A DNA stretch of 64,000 nt from NCBI GenBank assembly GCA_023511795.1, contig JAIMAU010000001.1, positions 62,001-126,000 on the forward strand. Direction: 5' to 3'. The notes beneath the pieces were generated by a model that was given only the letters and a program-made list of their open reading frames with translations, was not told where the DNA came from and did not search any database. Within the stretch, counting starts at the first letter, position 1. Each line of letters opens with the position of its first letter. Position numbers and translations under genes: made by a program. Positions 17,259 through 25,779 of the stretch are shown one piece after another. Source of the stretch: Armatimonadota bacterium (GTDB lineage: Bacteria; Armatimonadota; UBA5829; DTJY01).

Positions 17259-17284
17259 AAAGCCCGCAAAAGCGGGCTTTCTTG
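17259..17284 (+). terminator. intrinsic terminator after the tRNA
   Basis: AAAGCCCGC and GCGGGCTTT form a nine-base stem with an AAAA loop, followed by CTTGCTTT. It ends the tRNA transcript. Confidence 0.8.
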
Positions 17285-17375
17285 CTTTATAGGTTGTCGA
17301 TGTAAACCTTTTGCGCGGTGGATAGTACCTAGGGTGGCTGGAGTTTCAACGCCAATTTATCCTCAATGTGAAGCT

Positions 17376-17891
17376 TTAAGGTGCAAGGGATTCTATTTTC
17401 CAGGTTGTAGTCAGCGTATGAGTGCCCGCAAGAATATTGCTACCGGGCGCCGCAAGCGTCCAAATAATGGCCACACTGCCGGATGTAGCGTCTGCGTTTC
17501 CCTGAAATACTGGGGTGAATGACGATGAGCTTAGAGTGCCAGAAAAACCTGTCCCGTTAACCGCCGAGCTGGTTGTCCAGCTTATTTTTGATGCAGGTAT
17601 GTATTCACCGCCTTCTGCTGGACGAGCGAAATTCACAGAATTTGCTTGTATACTTATGCGAATTCCACAGCCTGGTGTAAGGATTGCATCACTAAATTCT
17701 GCAACAGTTGGATTTGGAGTACCAATTGTAGGAAATTCAGCATTTGTAACCAGAAAACTTATGGAAGTTGGTAGAGTCATGTTGACACTGTCGCCGTTGG
17801 CGTTCCCTAGCATGATTATGTTCAGCGCAAGGCTTAGCATAACGGAAATTTGTATTATGGTCAGTTTTTGACAAGAACAAATGCTAATCAT
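17376..17891 (-). CDS. secreted WxL-like protein 2
   Basis: 171 residues from the ATG at 17891, whose ATGA overlaps the stop of the barrel gene upstream, so translation is coupled. A hydrophobic signal (IIQISVMLSLALNIIMLGNANG) is followed by a beta-rich domain. Its last 14 residues HTLTTTWKIESLAP match the end of the paralog at 21137-21682 (HTLQATWRFSSFTP), and the segment LRISIQ/LRIEIA with a following GG turn is also shared. The C-terminal 'xLTWxL..AP' pattern is that of WxL surface domains, with WKI in place of WxL. It is probably a secreted fibre or surface subunit; assignment by pattern only. Confidence 0.66.
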   Translation of the reverse strand: MISICSCQKLTIIQISVMLSLALNIIMLGNANGDSVNMTLPTSISFLVTNAEFPTIGTPNPTVAEFSDAILTPGCGIRISIQANSVNFARPAEGGEYIPASKISWTTSSAVNGTGFSGTLSSSSFTPVFQGNADATSGSVAIIWTLAAPGSNILAGTHTLTTTWKIESLAP

Positions 17892-20182
17892 TGCAATTTT
17901 GTGTGCCATTCTACTGGCATGATGTGCACCAGCTTCCCCCTTTCGTCAAGGGTGAATTCAATATCGGTTATGCATTTATCAGGTTTGAGTTCGATTTCGA
18001 TGCTATCGTTGCCACGCACGATATATCGTTTTGGCAGAGCTTCTACTGCAATTCGAATGCGATAGCGGCCAGGTTCTAGATTGCAAAAAGTAAATACCCC
18101 ATCCCGACCCGTAGCGGTTGCCCGGTCGGCAATGCATACTGGTATATCTGGCAAACCTTCATCAAGGTCAAATCTGCCGTTGCCATTTTTATCTAGATAC
18201 ACTCGGCCTGATACACATCCAAGGGGTATAAGATGAAAATCCAATTCTTGCTTTGATTCCCGTGTGACTGCAATATCACGTATGGCGCTAGTGAGTTTAT
18301 AATCTGCTGGGACGCTTTCTTCAGCAACAGTTGCTTGGTAGGCTCCTGTTGGGACGCATTTGAAAAGATAACGCCCATGTTTGTCAGTTATGGCGGAATA
18401 TGGACCCAAGCGAACCGTGATGTTCTCGAGCGGTTGTCCTAATTGATCGGTGACTGTTCCCGCAACTTCCCCGCCGCGTGCTGGGACCCACGTAGGCCAA
18501 GTCTTTTTGAGCATCACGAGGAAACCTCGCTTACCACGCAGGTTATCTGCAGATTGGTAAGGGCTTAAACGGCCGTAGTCAAGTATTAGAGATAATCCGT
18601 TTGAAAGCTGATGGTCTAGACGAACTCTTAGAAGATCAGAATCCGCTAAATTAGGAAATCCGCTTATGGTTTGCAAGGTGGTTTGCTTGGAAAGCCTGAA
18701 GCTTGCGATGAGCTGTTGTTGATTAGCTGCACAGCCGCCTATGGATTGCCTAGTTAGTTGATAGTCAATATGGACTCTTTGGTTTAGCAGCATCGAGAGC
18801 GAGCTTATTAAGCTACTGCCGGAATTGTGAATTTCCAGATTTCGACCCGTAAGGCTGTCTACCTTGGAGGAGTTTTCTTGGTAGCGCACGAAGAGGTTTG
18901 CTTTGTTTGAAAGTGGTATTGTAACTCCGACGCCGTGCCCTGTTGAAGACTGGTTTAAAACTTTATGTTCTGTGCGGTCAAGTGTTAGAGCCCAGCGCTT
19001 CAACAAAGGAAACCTTAATCCGAGGGTTCGGAATAAAGACTCTTGGTCGTTGGCATCTGTAGAGGAGCTGTAACCATAAAAAATAGATGTGGTTGGCGTG
19101 ATTTGAACAGATGCAAATATACCTGATGAATGACCAAATCCAGAAGGCAGGTGGCGTAGGAATGCGTAAACTTCAAATGGATCCCTATCGCATCGAACTG
19201 ATAAGTATCTCGATTCGTCTGTCGCTATTTCCCCATTAAGCTGCACATATTCGTTTAAACGCACGGCGTCTCTGTATGTTACTATTGCTTCGGGATTCGT
19301 TGTCTTTTCTGTTTTCATATAAGCACCAAGGTAGGGCCACCTTCCGCCGGCATCCCAAGTGTAGCGGATTCCTTTCACTAGACCCCATATCTCGCTGTAC
19401 AAATCGCCTCCCTCAAAGCCACGGCCTCCTTCTTTGTCAAGCCATCTGAAATGGCTATTATGCAACCGCGTACCTTGGTTTCCTTTGGTAACTAGCGCCC
19501 ATAAGTCTGTCTCACCACCCCAAACCTTGCCATTTGCCGTCAGTTCAAATCCCCAGTCAAAGCCTTGCACGTGCCCAATGCCAACGCCAATATTGAGCTT
19601 CTCCTTTGTCGGAGGTAGATTGATGCTGGAGAGTTTATTCTTGGTAAGTTGGGGCATGTTTTTTTGTTGAGCCCTGGGCTTTGGGATAATAAGTGCTCGC
19701 CATCCATCGCCGATATCGTTTTGTTCGTTTAGTCCAGGTATAGGCAATATAGGGCGACTGAAGGTGACGCGCTTGTTGGAGGAATCTACTGTAACAGCGA
19801 GACCGCTTAGTTTTGCGATGGCATGGGGATCCAAAAATAAGCAAAAACCCTGTCTCATCGCAGGAAGGGCTAGTGGTGTTACTTCATCACGACAGCTCAG
19901 TACCCCGGCGCCGTCAGTCCACTGCCACAGTCTGCCATCTACACTTCTAAGTAGCAGACTTTGCCCTTCAACTGAGGTATGAATACCGAGTGGTGGGCCA
20001 ATGCCTGTGGAGTTTAGAAGTACGCTCCCTGCTACTGGTATGGGAGAGGCTGCTTGAGTTAGGTCAGTTTCTTCGTAAAACACTGCCCATGATGAGCGTT
20101 CAGCATGGCTGTCCGCACACGAAAAAAAACATATGATGCCAGTGATGGCGGTAATGCAAAGAAAAGCTCGAATCGTCGGCAT
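17888..20182 (-). CDS. probable outer-membrane barrel with Cna-B/carboxypeptidase-regulatory repeats
   Basis: 764 residues. A signal peptide (IRAFLCITAITGIICFF) is followed by an N-terminal globular part (to ~190). A long region (~190-590) then runs in alternating beta strands of the outer-membrane type (FLRHLPSGFGHSSGIFASVQ, then NLFVRYQENSS). Two Ig-like repeats close the protein: GTVTDQLGQPLENITVRLG (carboxypeptidase regulatory-like) and GRVYLDKNGNGRFDLDEGLP (SdrD/Cna-B-like, with a DxNxNGxxD turn that may bind calcium). The layout of barrel plus terminal Ig domains recalls ushers of fimbrial assembly, though no usher signature was recognised. Its start overlaps the stop of the chaperone-like gene (TAATG). 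Confidence 0.62.
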   Translation of the reverse strand: MPTIRAFLCITAITGIICFFSCADSHAERSSWAVFYEETDLTQAASPIPVAGSVLLNSTGIGPPLGIHTSVEGQSLLLRSVDGRLWQWTDGAGVLSCRDEVTPLALPAMRQGFCLFLDPHAIAKLSGLAVTVDSSNKRVTFSRPILPIPGLNEQNDIGDGWRALIIPKPRAQQKNMPQLTKNKLSSINLPPTKEKLNIGVGIGHVQGFDWGFELTANGKVWGGETDLWALVTKGNQGTRLHNSHFRWLDKEGGRGFEGGDLYSEIWGLVKGIRYTWDAGGRWPYLGAYMKTEKTTNPEAIVTYRDAVRLNEYVQLNGEIATDESRYLSVRCDRDPFEVYAFLRHLPSGFGHSSGIFASVQITPTTSIFYGYSSSTDANDQESLFRTLGLRFPLLKRWALTLDRTEHKVLNQSSTGHGVGVTIPLSNKANLFVRYQENSSKVDSLTGRNLEIHNSGSSLISSLSMLLNQRVHIDYQLTRQSIGGCAANQQQLIASFRLSKQTTLQTISGFPNLADSDLLRVRLDHQLSNGLSLILDYGRLSPYQSADNLRGKRGFLVMLKKTWPTWVPARGGEVAGTVTDQLGQPLENITVRLGPYSAITDKHGRYLFKCVPTGAYQATVAEESVPADYKLTSAIRDIAVTRESKQELDFHLIPLGCVSGRVYLDKNGNGRFDLDEGLPDIPVCIADRATATGRDGVFTFCNLEPGRYRIRIAVEALPKRYIVRGNDSIEIELKPDKCITDIEFTLDERGKLVHIMPVEWHTKLQ

Positions 20183-21024
20183 TACCTCCCATCGGTGCCT
20201 GCCGGTCTGTTGATTTGTAGTTCTTTCTCGGCTCCCATCAGGTAGTCAAGACCAACGTCAACGATTACTCTGACCTTATATGTGCCAGACGGTAGTATGC
20301 TAGGATTGGGTAGGGGAGCGCTGAATTCGCATGTATTCAGCGGCTCCGGTAGCAGTGGCTCACCGCCAATTTGCACCGTAGTAACCGGATTCTGTTCGCC
20401 AGGTTTGTAAAACTCAAACGTGCCATTTACTTTGAGGGGAATATTGCCATCGTTTTTCAACGTTACGGCAACTTTTTCAGCCGTGATGCGAACACCGGTG
20501 ATCTTGGCAGAGCGGGTTGCATTAGGTATCTCAATGAAAATACCAACGGATACCGAACCCCTGAAAATCACTGAAACGCCTGATGGTTTAGGTGCAAGCG
20601 GATCAGGAATCTCTTCAACTGTCAAAGCAGCCCAGTAGCCGCCAGGTTCAACCTTGTCAGGTACCCGAATGGTCAGCTTTACAGTCATTGTTTCTCCCGG
20701 ATTGCAGGTAGCCTCGACCGGGTTTACGGTGCACCAAGGGCCGCAAGATCTTTTAACCGTGCCTGGTGTTGCGAAAAATGTATGATTGTTGTCAGCACTG
20801 CGCCACCAATCTTCTAGGCGTACGCGAAAATGTGTGACAGGAGAATCTTTGGCAAGCGTCAAAGTGAAGATATGGTTAAGCACTTGTCCGGGTCTAGCCT
20901 TGGTGCTTATATTTGCGGGCGAAAAGTGGAATCCAATGGCGTGCACAGGCGCCTGGGCTGCAAGGACCACAGATATTCCAAAAATGCCCAGAGCGACTGC
21001 GCTTCCAATATTGCGCGGCCGCAT
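20182..21024 (-). CDS. secreted DUF916/pilus-chaperone-like Ig protein
   Basis: 280 residues with a clear signal peptide ending PVHA. Two Ig-like folds are suggested: an N-terminal one with FHFSPANISTKARPGQVLNH and RVRLEDWW, and a second with VAVTLKNDGNIPLKVNGTFEFY. The VEPGGYWAALTVEE strand resembles WxL-interacting DUF916 proteins and periplasmic pilus chaperones. Its cysteines (CGPWC and C nearby) could form a disulfide. There is no C-terminal membrane anchor, unlike Gram-positive DUF916 proteins. It probably chaperones or anchors the two WxL-like proteins of this operon; that is inference from fold resemblance and position. Confidence 0.6.
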   Translation of the reverse strand: MRPRNIGSAVALGIFGISVVLAAQAPVHAIGFHFSPANISTKARPGQVLNHIFTLTLAKDSPVTHFRVRLEDWWRSADNNHTFFATPGTVKRSCGPWCTVNPVEATCNPGETMTVKLTIRVPDKVEPGGYWAALTVEEIPDPLAPKPSGVSVIFRGSVSVGIFIEIPNATRSAKITGVRITAEKVAVTLKNDGNIPLKVNGTFEFYKPGEQNPVTTVQIGGEPLLPEPLNTCEFSAPLPNPSILPSGTYKVRVIVDVGLDYLMGAEKELQINRPAGTDGR

Positions 21025-21136
21025 TACGATTCCTCCCCATCTTTTAAGTATTCAACAGCAAATTGTCCCGACGCTTACCTCTAGCGTAACCCACAGGTTG
21101 GTGATATTGAAATTAAACCTAAAGGATTACCCCTTC

Positions 21137-21682
21137 TTAGGGCGTGAAGCTAGAGAACCTCCATGTTGCTTGGAGTGTATGGTCGCCCGCACGGTCTACG
21201 GTCGACTTCGCCGCAAGCGTGAAGACCAATGCATTTGTGGATACTTCACTCGCATTAGCTGTGGACATATCTGCTACTTTGGTGTATGTTCCTACAGCGT
21301 CGCTCATACTTGCAGCGTTTCCAGTTCCGCCTGTCCACGATGGGGCGTTCCACGATATGTCTGAACTTGCCCATGTTACCGAACCACCAGACGGTGGAGT
21401 AAAGTTAGCGGCGTTTGGGGCAATTTCAATTCTTAGCTTTTTCCCATCGCTGAGAACTATAGAGGTGGCGCTTACGGTTTGGTTGGCGGAGTTTGTGCTC
21501 GTCGAAACATCGTTCACACTGAAGGTTACAGATGCGGGTACAGTTACATTTGCTTGCTCAGCAACCGTTGCTGTGAAGGTTGTTGTTTGGGATGTGTCCG
21601 GTAGTGTTACAACGGCGGCCCACAACCCGCTGTTTGCGAGCATCATGCTCAAGATTACAGCCACTTTCCTCATATTTATCAC
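21137..21682 (-). CDS. secreted WxL-like protein 1
   Basis: 181 residues; start at a GTG with AAGGAGG five bases upstream (an ATG nine bases later is too far from it). Signal peptide MRKVAVILSMMLANSGLWA. The mature part is Thr/Ser/Ala-rich and beta-stranded, and ends HTLQATWRFSSFTP. It shares that tail and the LRIEIA...GG segment with the second small protein of the operon (17376-17891). The tail matches the C-terminal motif of WxL domains apart from the third residue. First gene of the operon, 112 bases before the chaperone-like gene; a structured leader lies upstream. Confidence 0.68.
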   Translation of the reverse strand: MINMRKVAVILSMMLANSGLWAAVVTLPDTSQTTTFTATVAEQANVTVPASVTFSVNDVSTSTNSANQTVSATSIVLSDGKKLRIEIAPNAANFTPPSGGSVTWASSDISWNAPSWTGGTGNAASMSDAVGTYTKVADMSTANASEVSTNALVFTLAAKSTVDRAGDHTLQATWRFSSFTP

Positions 21683-21709
21683 CCTTCCCTCCTTGGTAGG
21701 ATTGATTTA

Positions 21710-21727
21710 TGGACCAAGTTTTTGGTC
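21710..21727 (-). promoter_or_regulatory. hairpin close to the WxL-like 1 start
   Basis: GGACCAA and TTGGTCC form a seven-base stem with a short loop, about 28 bases before the start codon and next to the AAGGAGG site. It may shape access to the ribosome site. The rest of the 21.7-22.1 kb gap holds the terminator-like hairpin described separately, an unassigned TATAAT on the minus strand near 21.97 kb, and the promoter of the URO-D-like gene. Confidence 0.45.
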
Positions 21728-21778
21728 CCTCGGGCTTTCAGGTCGGTTGCATGTTTTCCCTTTGTCTGGTTATTGAAC

Positions 21779-21824
21779 AAAAAAGTGTCCGCAATCCCGA
21801 CTTGCTTTTGTCGGCTTCGGACAC
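21779..21824 (-). terminator. terminator-like hairpin in the leader of the WxL-like operon
   Basis: On the minus strand GTGTCCG and CGGACAC pair, with a second inner stem GCCGAC/GTCGG, followed directly by TTTTTT. This is a good intrinsic terminator placed ~100 bases before the first gene of the operon. A terminator between promoter and gene usually means conditional read-through (riboswitch, T-box or protein attenuator). I could not match the upstream sequence to any riboswitch class. Confidence 0.7.
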
Positions 21825-22096
21825 CCCCTAATTCGCCCTAGTACTTCCCCATCCTTGGGTCCGAGCTGACCAATCTTTTGTTCCATTTTTGTGTATCGGC
21901 ATACTTTGAAGGTTTCTTTAGGGTTTTTATTAAAAACTCTTTGAACGCAGCAATATTGAAGCTCAAATTATAACCAACAAGTCACCTGCCTTTAGGTTAA
22001 CGCTTTTGGTGAAAGTGAACGATGTTCCATCTTCTGTAGTGTGGCATTCGATTGGTTGGCAGTTAAGTCTTTTTTTGCCCTTTTATTCCTATCTTG

Positions 22097-22125
22097 TTGA
22101 CAGCTTTCTTCACTCCTGCTATGTT
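22097..22125 (+). promoter_or_regulatory. sigma70-type promoter of the URO-D-like gene
   Basis: TTGACA, 17-base spacer, TATGTT. The predicted start, ~22132, is only about 10 bases before the ATG at 22143, and no ribosome site fits in between. Confidence 0.72.
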
Positions 22126-22142
22126 TTCACTTGGATGAACAA

Positions 22143-23174
22143 ATGAGCTACGAGATTGGATGGAAAGCGATTAATCTTGAGATGCCAGAGCGGGTGGGGC
22201 ATACGGAGTACTGTTCACATCCCTTGCTTGTGAAGGCAATTACTGGGGTGGATCCCAGAGAAGATGGAGAAGGCTGGCGGAAGTTCTACGACGCCGTGGG
22301 TTATGATTTTATCTGGAGTGCGAACGATGGCCCAGAATGGAAAGGCCGCCGAACAAGCATGGGGCACGCGGTTTTTCAGCAAGACGGCACTGATTATGAC
22401 CCAAATGTTTACTGTTCGTTTGAGACGCCAGAGGATGTTCTTAGCTTTGACCCAGTCAAGGAGTACGGCATTCCCGACATCGATGAGCGCACGGCTTTTT
22501 TTGAAAACGCTTGGCAGAGTGCTCAAGCAGCTTATCCCAACCAGGTAGTCCCCGGAGGCTATTACAAGACGCTTTTCTCCGCGTGTATTCATGCCTTTGG
22601 CTGGGAGATGTTTCTATCCTCCGCTCCTCTTGATTATGACCGCTTTGATAGGGTGCTCGAGGGCTTCTACGAAATTTCTTTGGCAAATTTCATAGCGTGG
22701 TCGAGAACATCCGCGCCAGTGTTTCTCTGTCATGACGATATGGTCTGGACACAAGGTGCGGTTTTTCACCCGGATTGGTATCGAAAATACATTTTCCCTC
22801 GATATAAAAAGTTGTGGTCGGTTATAAAAGATGCCGGAAAAATTGTTCTTTTCTGCTCGGACGGTAATTTTACCGAGTTTATAGACGACATTGCCGAAGC
22901 AGGAGCTGATGGATTTATATTCGAGCCATTGACCGACCTTGAGGTTGTGGTTCATAAATATGGTCAGACCAAGGTTATCATTGGGAATGTGGATACTAGG
23001 ATTCTCACGTTTGGCGACAGGGAAGCAATCCGAAGCGAAGTAGAAAGATGTATGAACCTAGGGAAGCCATGCCCAGGGTTTTTCATTGCAGTAGGTAACC
23101 ACATTCCTCATAACGTCCCTATTGAAAATGCGCTATATTACTTTGAACTTGTTGATAAGCTTGGCAGGCGGTAA
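22143..23174 (+). CDS. uroporphyrinogen decarboxylase-family protein
   Basis: 343 residues from the ATG at 22143. The URO-D TIM-barrel superfamily includes heme-pathway HemE and many methyltransferases that act on corrinoid proteins. Visible marks are a C-terminal GNVDTRILTFGDREAIRSEV (the conserved G-N-x-D segment), PGFFIAVGNHIPHNVPIENA and FHPDWYRKYIFPRYKKLW. The N-terminal HemE signature for porphyrin binding is not seen, so a heme role is unlikely. A methyltransferase-like or unknown role is more probable. It stands alone between divergent units. Confidence 0.8.
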   Translation: MSYEIGWKAINLEMPERVGHTEYCSHPLLVKAITGVDPREDGEGWRKFYDAVGYDFIWSANDGPEWKGRRTSMGHAVFQQDGTDYDPNVYCSFETPEDVLSFDPVKEYGIPDIDERTAFFENAWQSAQAAYPNQVVPGGYYKTLFSACIHAFGWEMFLSSAPLDYDRFDRVLEGFYEISLANFIAWSRTSAPVFLCHDDMVWTQGAVFHPDWYRKYIFPRYKKLWSVIKDAGKIVLFCSDGNFTEFIDDIAEAGADGFIFEPLTDLEVVVHKYGQTKVIIGNVDTRILTFGDREAIRSEVERCMNLGKPCPGFFIAVGNHIPHNVPIENALYYFELVDKLGRR

Positions 23175-23246
23175 TATTGCCGCTTGGTTTTACTAGTACA
23201 CAAACTGCTTGCCTATTTAAAAATTTTAAACGAGTTATTAAAAAGC

Positions 23247-23276
23247 TTGACATTCTGGCCTGTTGCGTGTTATCAT
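23247..23276 (+). promoter_or_regulatory. promoter of the TPP riboswitch-thi4 transcript
   Basis: TTGACA (23247-23252), 18-base spacer, TATCAT (23271-23276). Predicted start ~23283, about 13 bases before the riboswitch. Confidence 0.65.
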
Positions 23277-23295
23277 CCTAGTTGAAAGTAGAAAA

Positions 23296-23385
23296 CCGCT
23301 AGGGGTGCTGCCGAGCAGCTGAGACTCCGACGTAAGCGGAGGTCCCTTTGAACCTGATCCGGGTAATGCCGGCGTAGGGAAGCGG
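23296..23385 (+). promoter_or_regulatory. TPP (thiamine pyrophosphate) riboswitch
   Basis: The THI-box consensus is intact: GGGGTGCT, GCTGAGA, then CCTTTGAACCTGATC and GGGTAATGCCGGCGTAGGGA. P1 is CCGCT (23296-23300) with AGCGG (23381-23385). A second copy of the P1 left strand, TCCGCTT at 23430-23436, could pair with the same AGCGG; this gives a ready switch in which ligand binding and the alternative hairpin exclude each other. There is no T run, so control is probably translational. It sits 98 bases before the thi4 start. Confidence 0.96.
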
Positions 23386-23483
23386 AGAGATCTCTTCAAC
23401 CGAAGGCCTCAAAAGCGAGTTTCTCGTTGTCCGCTTAGCATCCCCCTGGCATAAATTTCAATCAAACACCAAGGAGGAAGCAA

Positions 23484-24254
23484 ATGATTGGTAAGGTTTC
23501 AGATTTAGATGTTTCACGCCTTATTATTCAAGACTATTACGAGGTGCTGAGAAACTCTCTTGAGTCGGATGTTATAATTGTGGGCGGGGGTCCAAGCGGA
23601 CTGGTCGCAGGTTATACACTTGCGGAGCAGAACAAAAAGGTGGTAATTATGGAGAAAAGGCTGTCACCTGGCGGCGGCATTTGGGGTGGAGGCAAAGGTT
23701 TCAACAAGGTTGTTTTGGAATCTTCGGTTGGGGACATTCTCCGCGAGTTGGACATATCATTTGAAGAAAATGACGGTTATATTGTAGTTTCATCAGTTCT
23801 CCTAGCAGCATCCCTTATCAAGAAAACTGTCGAGAGTGGGGCAATTTTGCTCAATCTTTTTTCAATTGAGGATGTTTACTTTAACGAAAACCACGAAATC
23901 GCAGGTGTGGTTGTCAATGATACAGCATACAAGATGACGAACCTTCATGTAGATCCTCTCACATTTTGTAGCAAAATTGTTATGGATAGCACCGGCCATG
24001 ATGCAGTTGTGTGCAATTGTCTTGCACGGCGTGGATTAATTCAATTAAAGGGCGAGCAGCCGATGAATGCACAACTAGGCGAAGAGGGTGTAGTAGAAGG
24101 CACAAGGGAGATTTATCCAGGGCTGATAGTGACGGGCATGGCGTCTGCACAGTTCCATGGGACTTGTCGAATGGGACCAATCTTCGGAGGCATGCTTCTA
24201 TCAGGCAAAAAAGCAGCAAAAATCGCAATTGAGAAACTGGCTAAGGGCTGCTAG
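23484..24254 (+). CDS. thi4: Thi4-type thiazole synthase, histidine (sulfide-using) form
   Basis: 256 residues. Rossmann GGGPSGLVAGYTLAE, GGGIWGGGKGFNKVV and the C-terminal GMASAQFHGTCRMGPIFGGML are typical. The enzyme makes the thiazole carboxylate of thiamine from NAD and glycine. In eukaryotic Thi4 a cysteine at the active site is the sacrificial sulfur donor; here the corresponding position is His155 (NLHVDPL, codon at 23946), as in archaeal enzymes that use free sulfide with Fe(II) and turn over many times. Under control of the TPP riboswitch upstream. The start has AAGGAGGAAG. Confidence 0.93.
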   Translation: MIGKVSDLDVSRLIIQDYYEVLRNSLESDVIIVGGGPSGLVAGYTLAEQNKKVVIMEKRLSPGGGIWGGGKGFNKVVLESSVGDILRELDISFEENDGYIVVSSVLLAASLIKKTVESGAILLNLFSIEDVYFNENHEIAGVVVNDTAYKMTNLHVDPLTFCSKIVMDSTGHDAVVCNCLARRGLIQLKGEQPMNAQLGEEGVVEGTREIYPGLIVTGMASAQFHGTCRMGPIFGGMLLSGKKAAKIAIEKLAKGC

Positions 24255-24322
24255 GGCATAAGCAGTTGCTGGAATAAAGCCGATGGAATTAAAGTATTAA
24301 ATAAAGATGGGAGAGCTTAGAA

Positions 24323-25630
24323 ATGCCAGATGAACCAGGAATAGAAACTTTATCGCTACACGCGGGCCATAAGCCAGATTCAGAGACAAATTCGCGCGCA
24401 GTCCCAATTTATCAGACTACATCCTATGTCTTTAATTCGGCAGAACATGCCGCGAAGCTTTTTAGCCTGGAGGAGTTCGGCAACATCTACACGCGAATAA
24501 TGAACCCCACAACCGATGTTCTTGAAAAGCGCCTAGCTGCAATGGATGGTGGGACAGGTGCACTGGCTGTAGCGTCTGGGCAGTCAGCGATTGCACTTGC
24601 AGTTCTAAACATCACTCGCTCAGGGCAAAATATAGTCTCTTCGAAATACCTTTATGGCGGTACATATACATTATTCAACTATACATTACGCAAGTTGGGC
24701 ATTGAGGTCCGCTTTGTGGATTCATCGGATCCAGCCAATGTTGAGGCTGCGATTGATGAGAACACGCGGCTTGTCTACGCTGAGTCAATCGCCAATCCGA
24801 AGAACAATATTGACGACTTCCCAGCGGTCGCCGAGATTGCTCACAAGCACGGAATTCCATATATTGTTGATAACACCGTTTCGCCGCCACCTCTTCTGCG
24901 CCCGTTTGATTTTGGCGCGGATATAGTTGTTTACTCGCTTACGAAGTTCATAGGAGGTCATGGCACGAGTATCGGCGGTGCGATAGTCGAGTCAGGCAAA
25001 TTCAATTGGGATAATGGAAAATTTCCAGAGATAACTGAGCCCGACCCGTCCTATCATGGCGTTAACTACTGGGAGTCATTTGGTCAACATAGCAGGGCAA
25101 AAGTTCCTGGTATTGCTTATGTTTTTAAAGCACGAGTGCAATTACTCCGAGATCTTGGGCCTGCGTTGTCACCCTTTAACTCGTTCTTGTTCCTGCAGGG
25201 ATTGGAAACTTTGCCGCTGCGCATCCGCCAGCAATCGGCAAATGCATTGGCTGTTGCAAAGTGGTTGGAGTCGCACCCGGCGGTCAGCTGGGTAAACTAT
25301 CCTGGGTTGCCAAGCCATCCAAATCATGAGAGAGCAAAGCGATTCCTTAAAGAGGGTTGTGGTGCAATTATTGGCTTTGGAATTAAAGGTGGTATGGAAG
25401 CTGGTATAAAGCTGATAGATTCGGTGAAGCTGATTTCTCATCTTGCCAATATTGGCGATTCCAAAAGCCTAATAATCCATCCTGCTTCCACGACTCACCA
25501 ACAACTTACCCCTGAGGAAAGAATATCGTCAGGCGTGACGGATGATTTTGTTAGGTTTTCGGTGGGTTTGGAGAGCTTGAGCGATATTTTAGCGGATTTG
25601 GATCAGGCGCTGAGGAAGTCACAGGAGTAA
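24323..25630 (+). CDS. metY: O-acetylhomoserine sulfhydrylase MetY
   Basis: 435 residues, PLP-dependent Cys/Met metabolism family. MetY joins O-acetylhomoserine and sulfide to homocysteine. The start [15 protein letters not shown], the substrate loop [17 protein letters not shown] and the PLP lysine in [11 protein letters not shown] are intact, and [15 protein letters not shown] and [11 protein letters not shown] complete the C-terminal domain. Together with metX downstream it forms the direct sulfhydrylation route. The length and the HPAST loop match MetY rather than the shorter MetB/MetZ. Confidence 0.93.
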   Translation: MPDEPGIETLSLHAGHKPDSETNSRAVPIYQTTSYVFNSAEHAAKLFSLEEFGNIYTRIMNPTTDVLEKRLAAMDGGTGALAVASGQSAIALAVLNITRSGQNIVSSKYLYGGTYTLFNYTLRKLGIEVRFVDSSDPANVEAAIDENTRLVYAESIANPKNNIDDFPAVAEIAHKHGIPYIVDNTVSPPPLLRPFDFGADIVVYSLTKFIGGHGTSIGGAIVESGKFNWDNGKFPEITEPDPSYHGVNYWESFGQHSRAKVPGIAYVFKARVQLLRDLGPALSPFNSFLFLQGLETLPLRIRQQSANALAVAKWLESHPAVSWVNYPGLPSHPNHERAKRFLKEGCGAIIGFGIKGGMEAGIKLIDSVKLISHLANIGDSKSLIIHPASTTHQQLTPEERISSGVTDDFVRFSVGLESLSDILADLDQALRKSQE

Positions 25631-25779
25631 TTGAGGACTGAGTGTTTATCTCAAGCTTGCATGACATTATGAAATTTGCTATCCTTTACCTTCGTTAGTG
25701 CAACGGCAGAGTTGGAGCTTGAGAGGTAGCGATTTTTGAATCCTTTTTGGTGGTTATTAGCCTGCTAATAGGTGGATAA

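Noticed and set aside
21683-22096. c-di-GMP, ydaO, cobalamin or T-box riboswitch before the WxL-like operon
   Set aside because: None of the conserved sequence blocks of these classes was found; only the terminator-like hairpin is supported.
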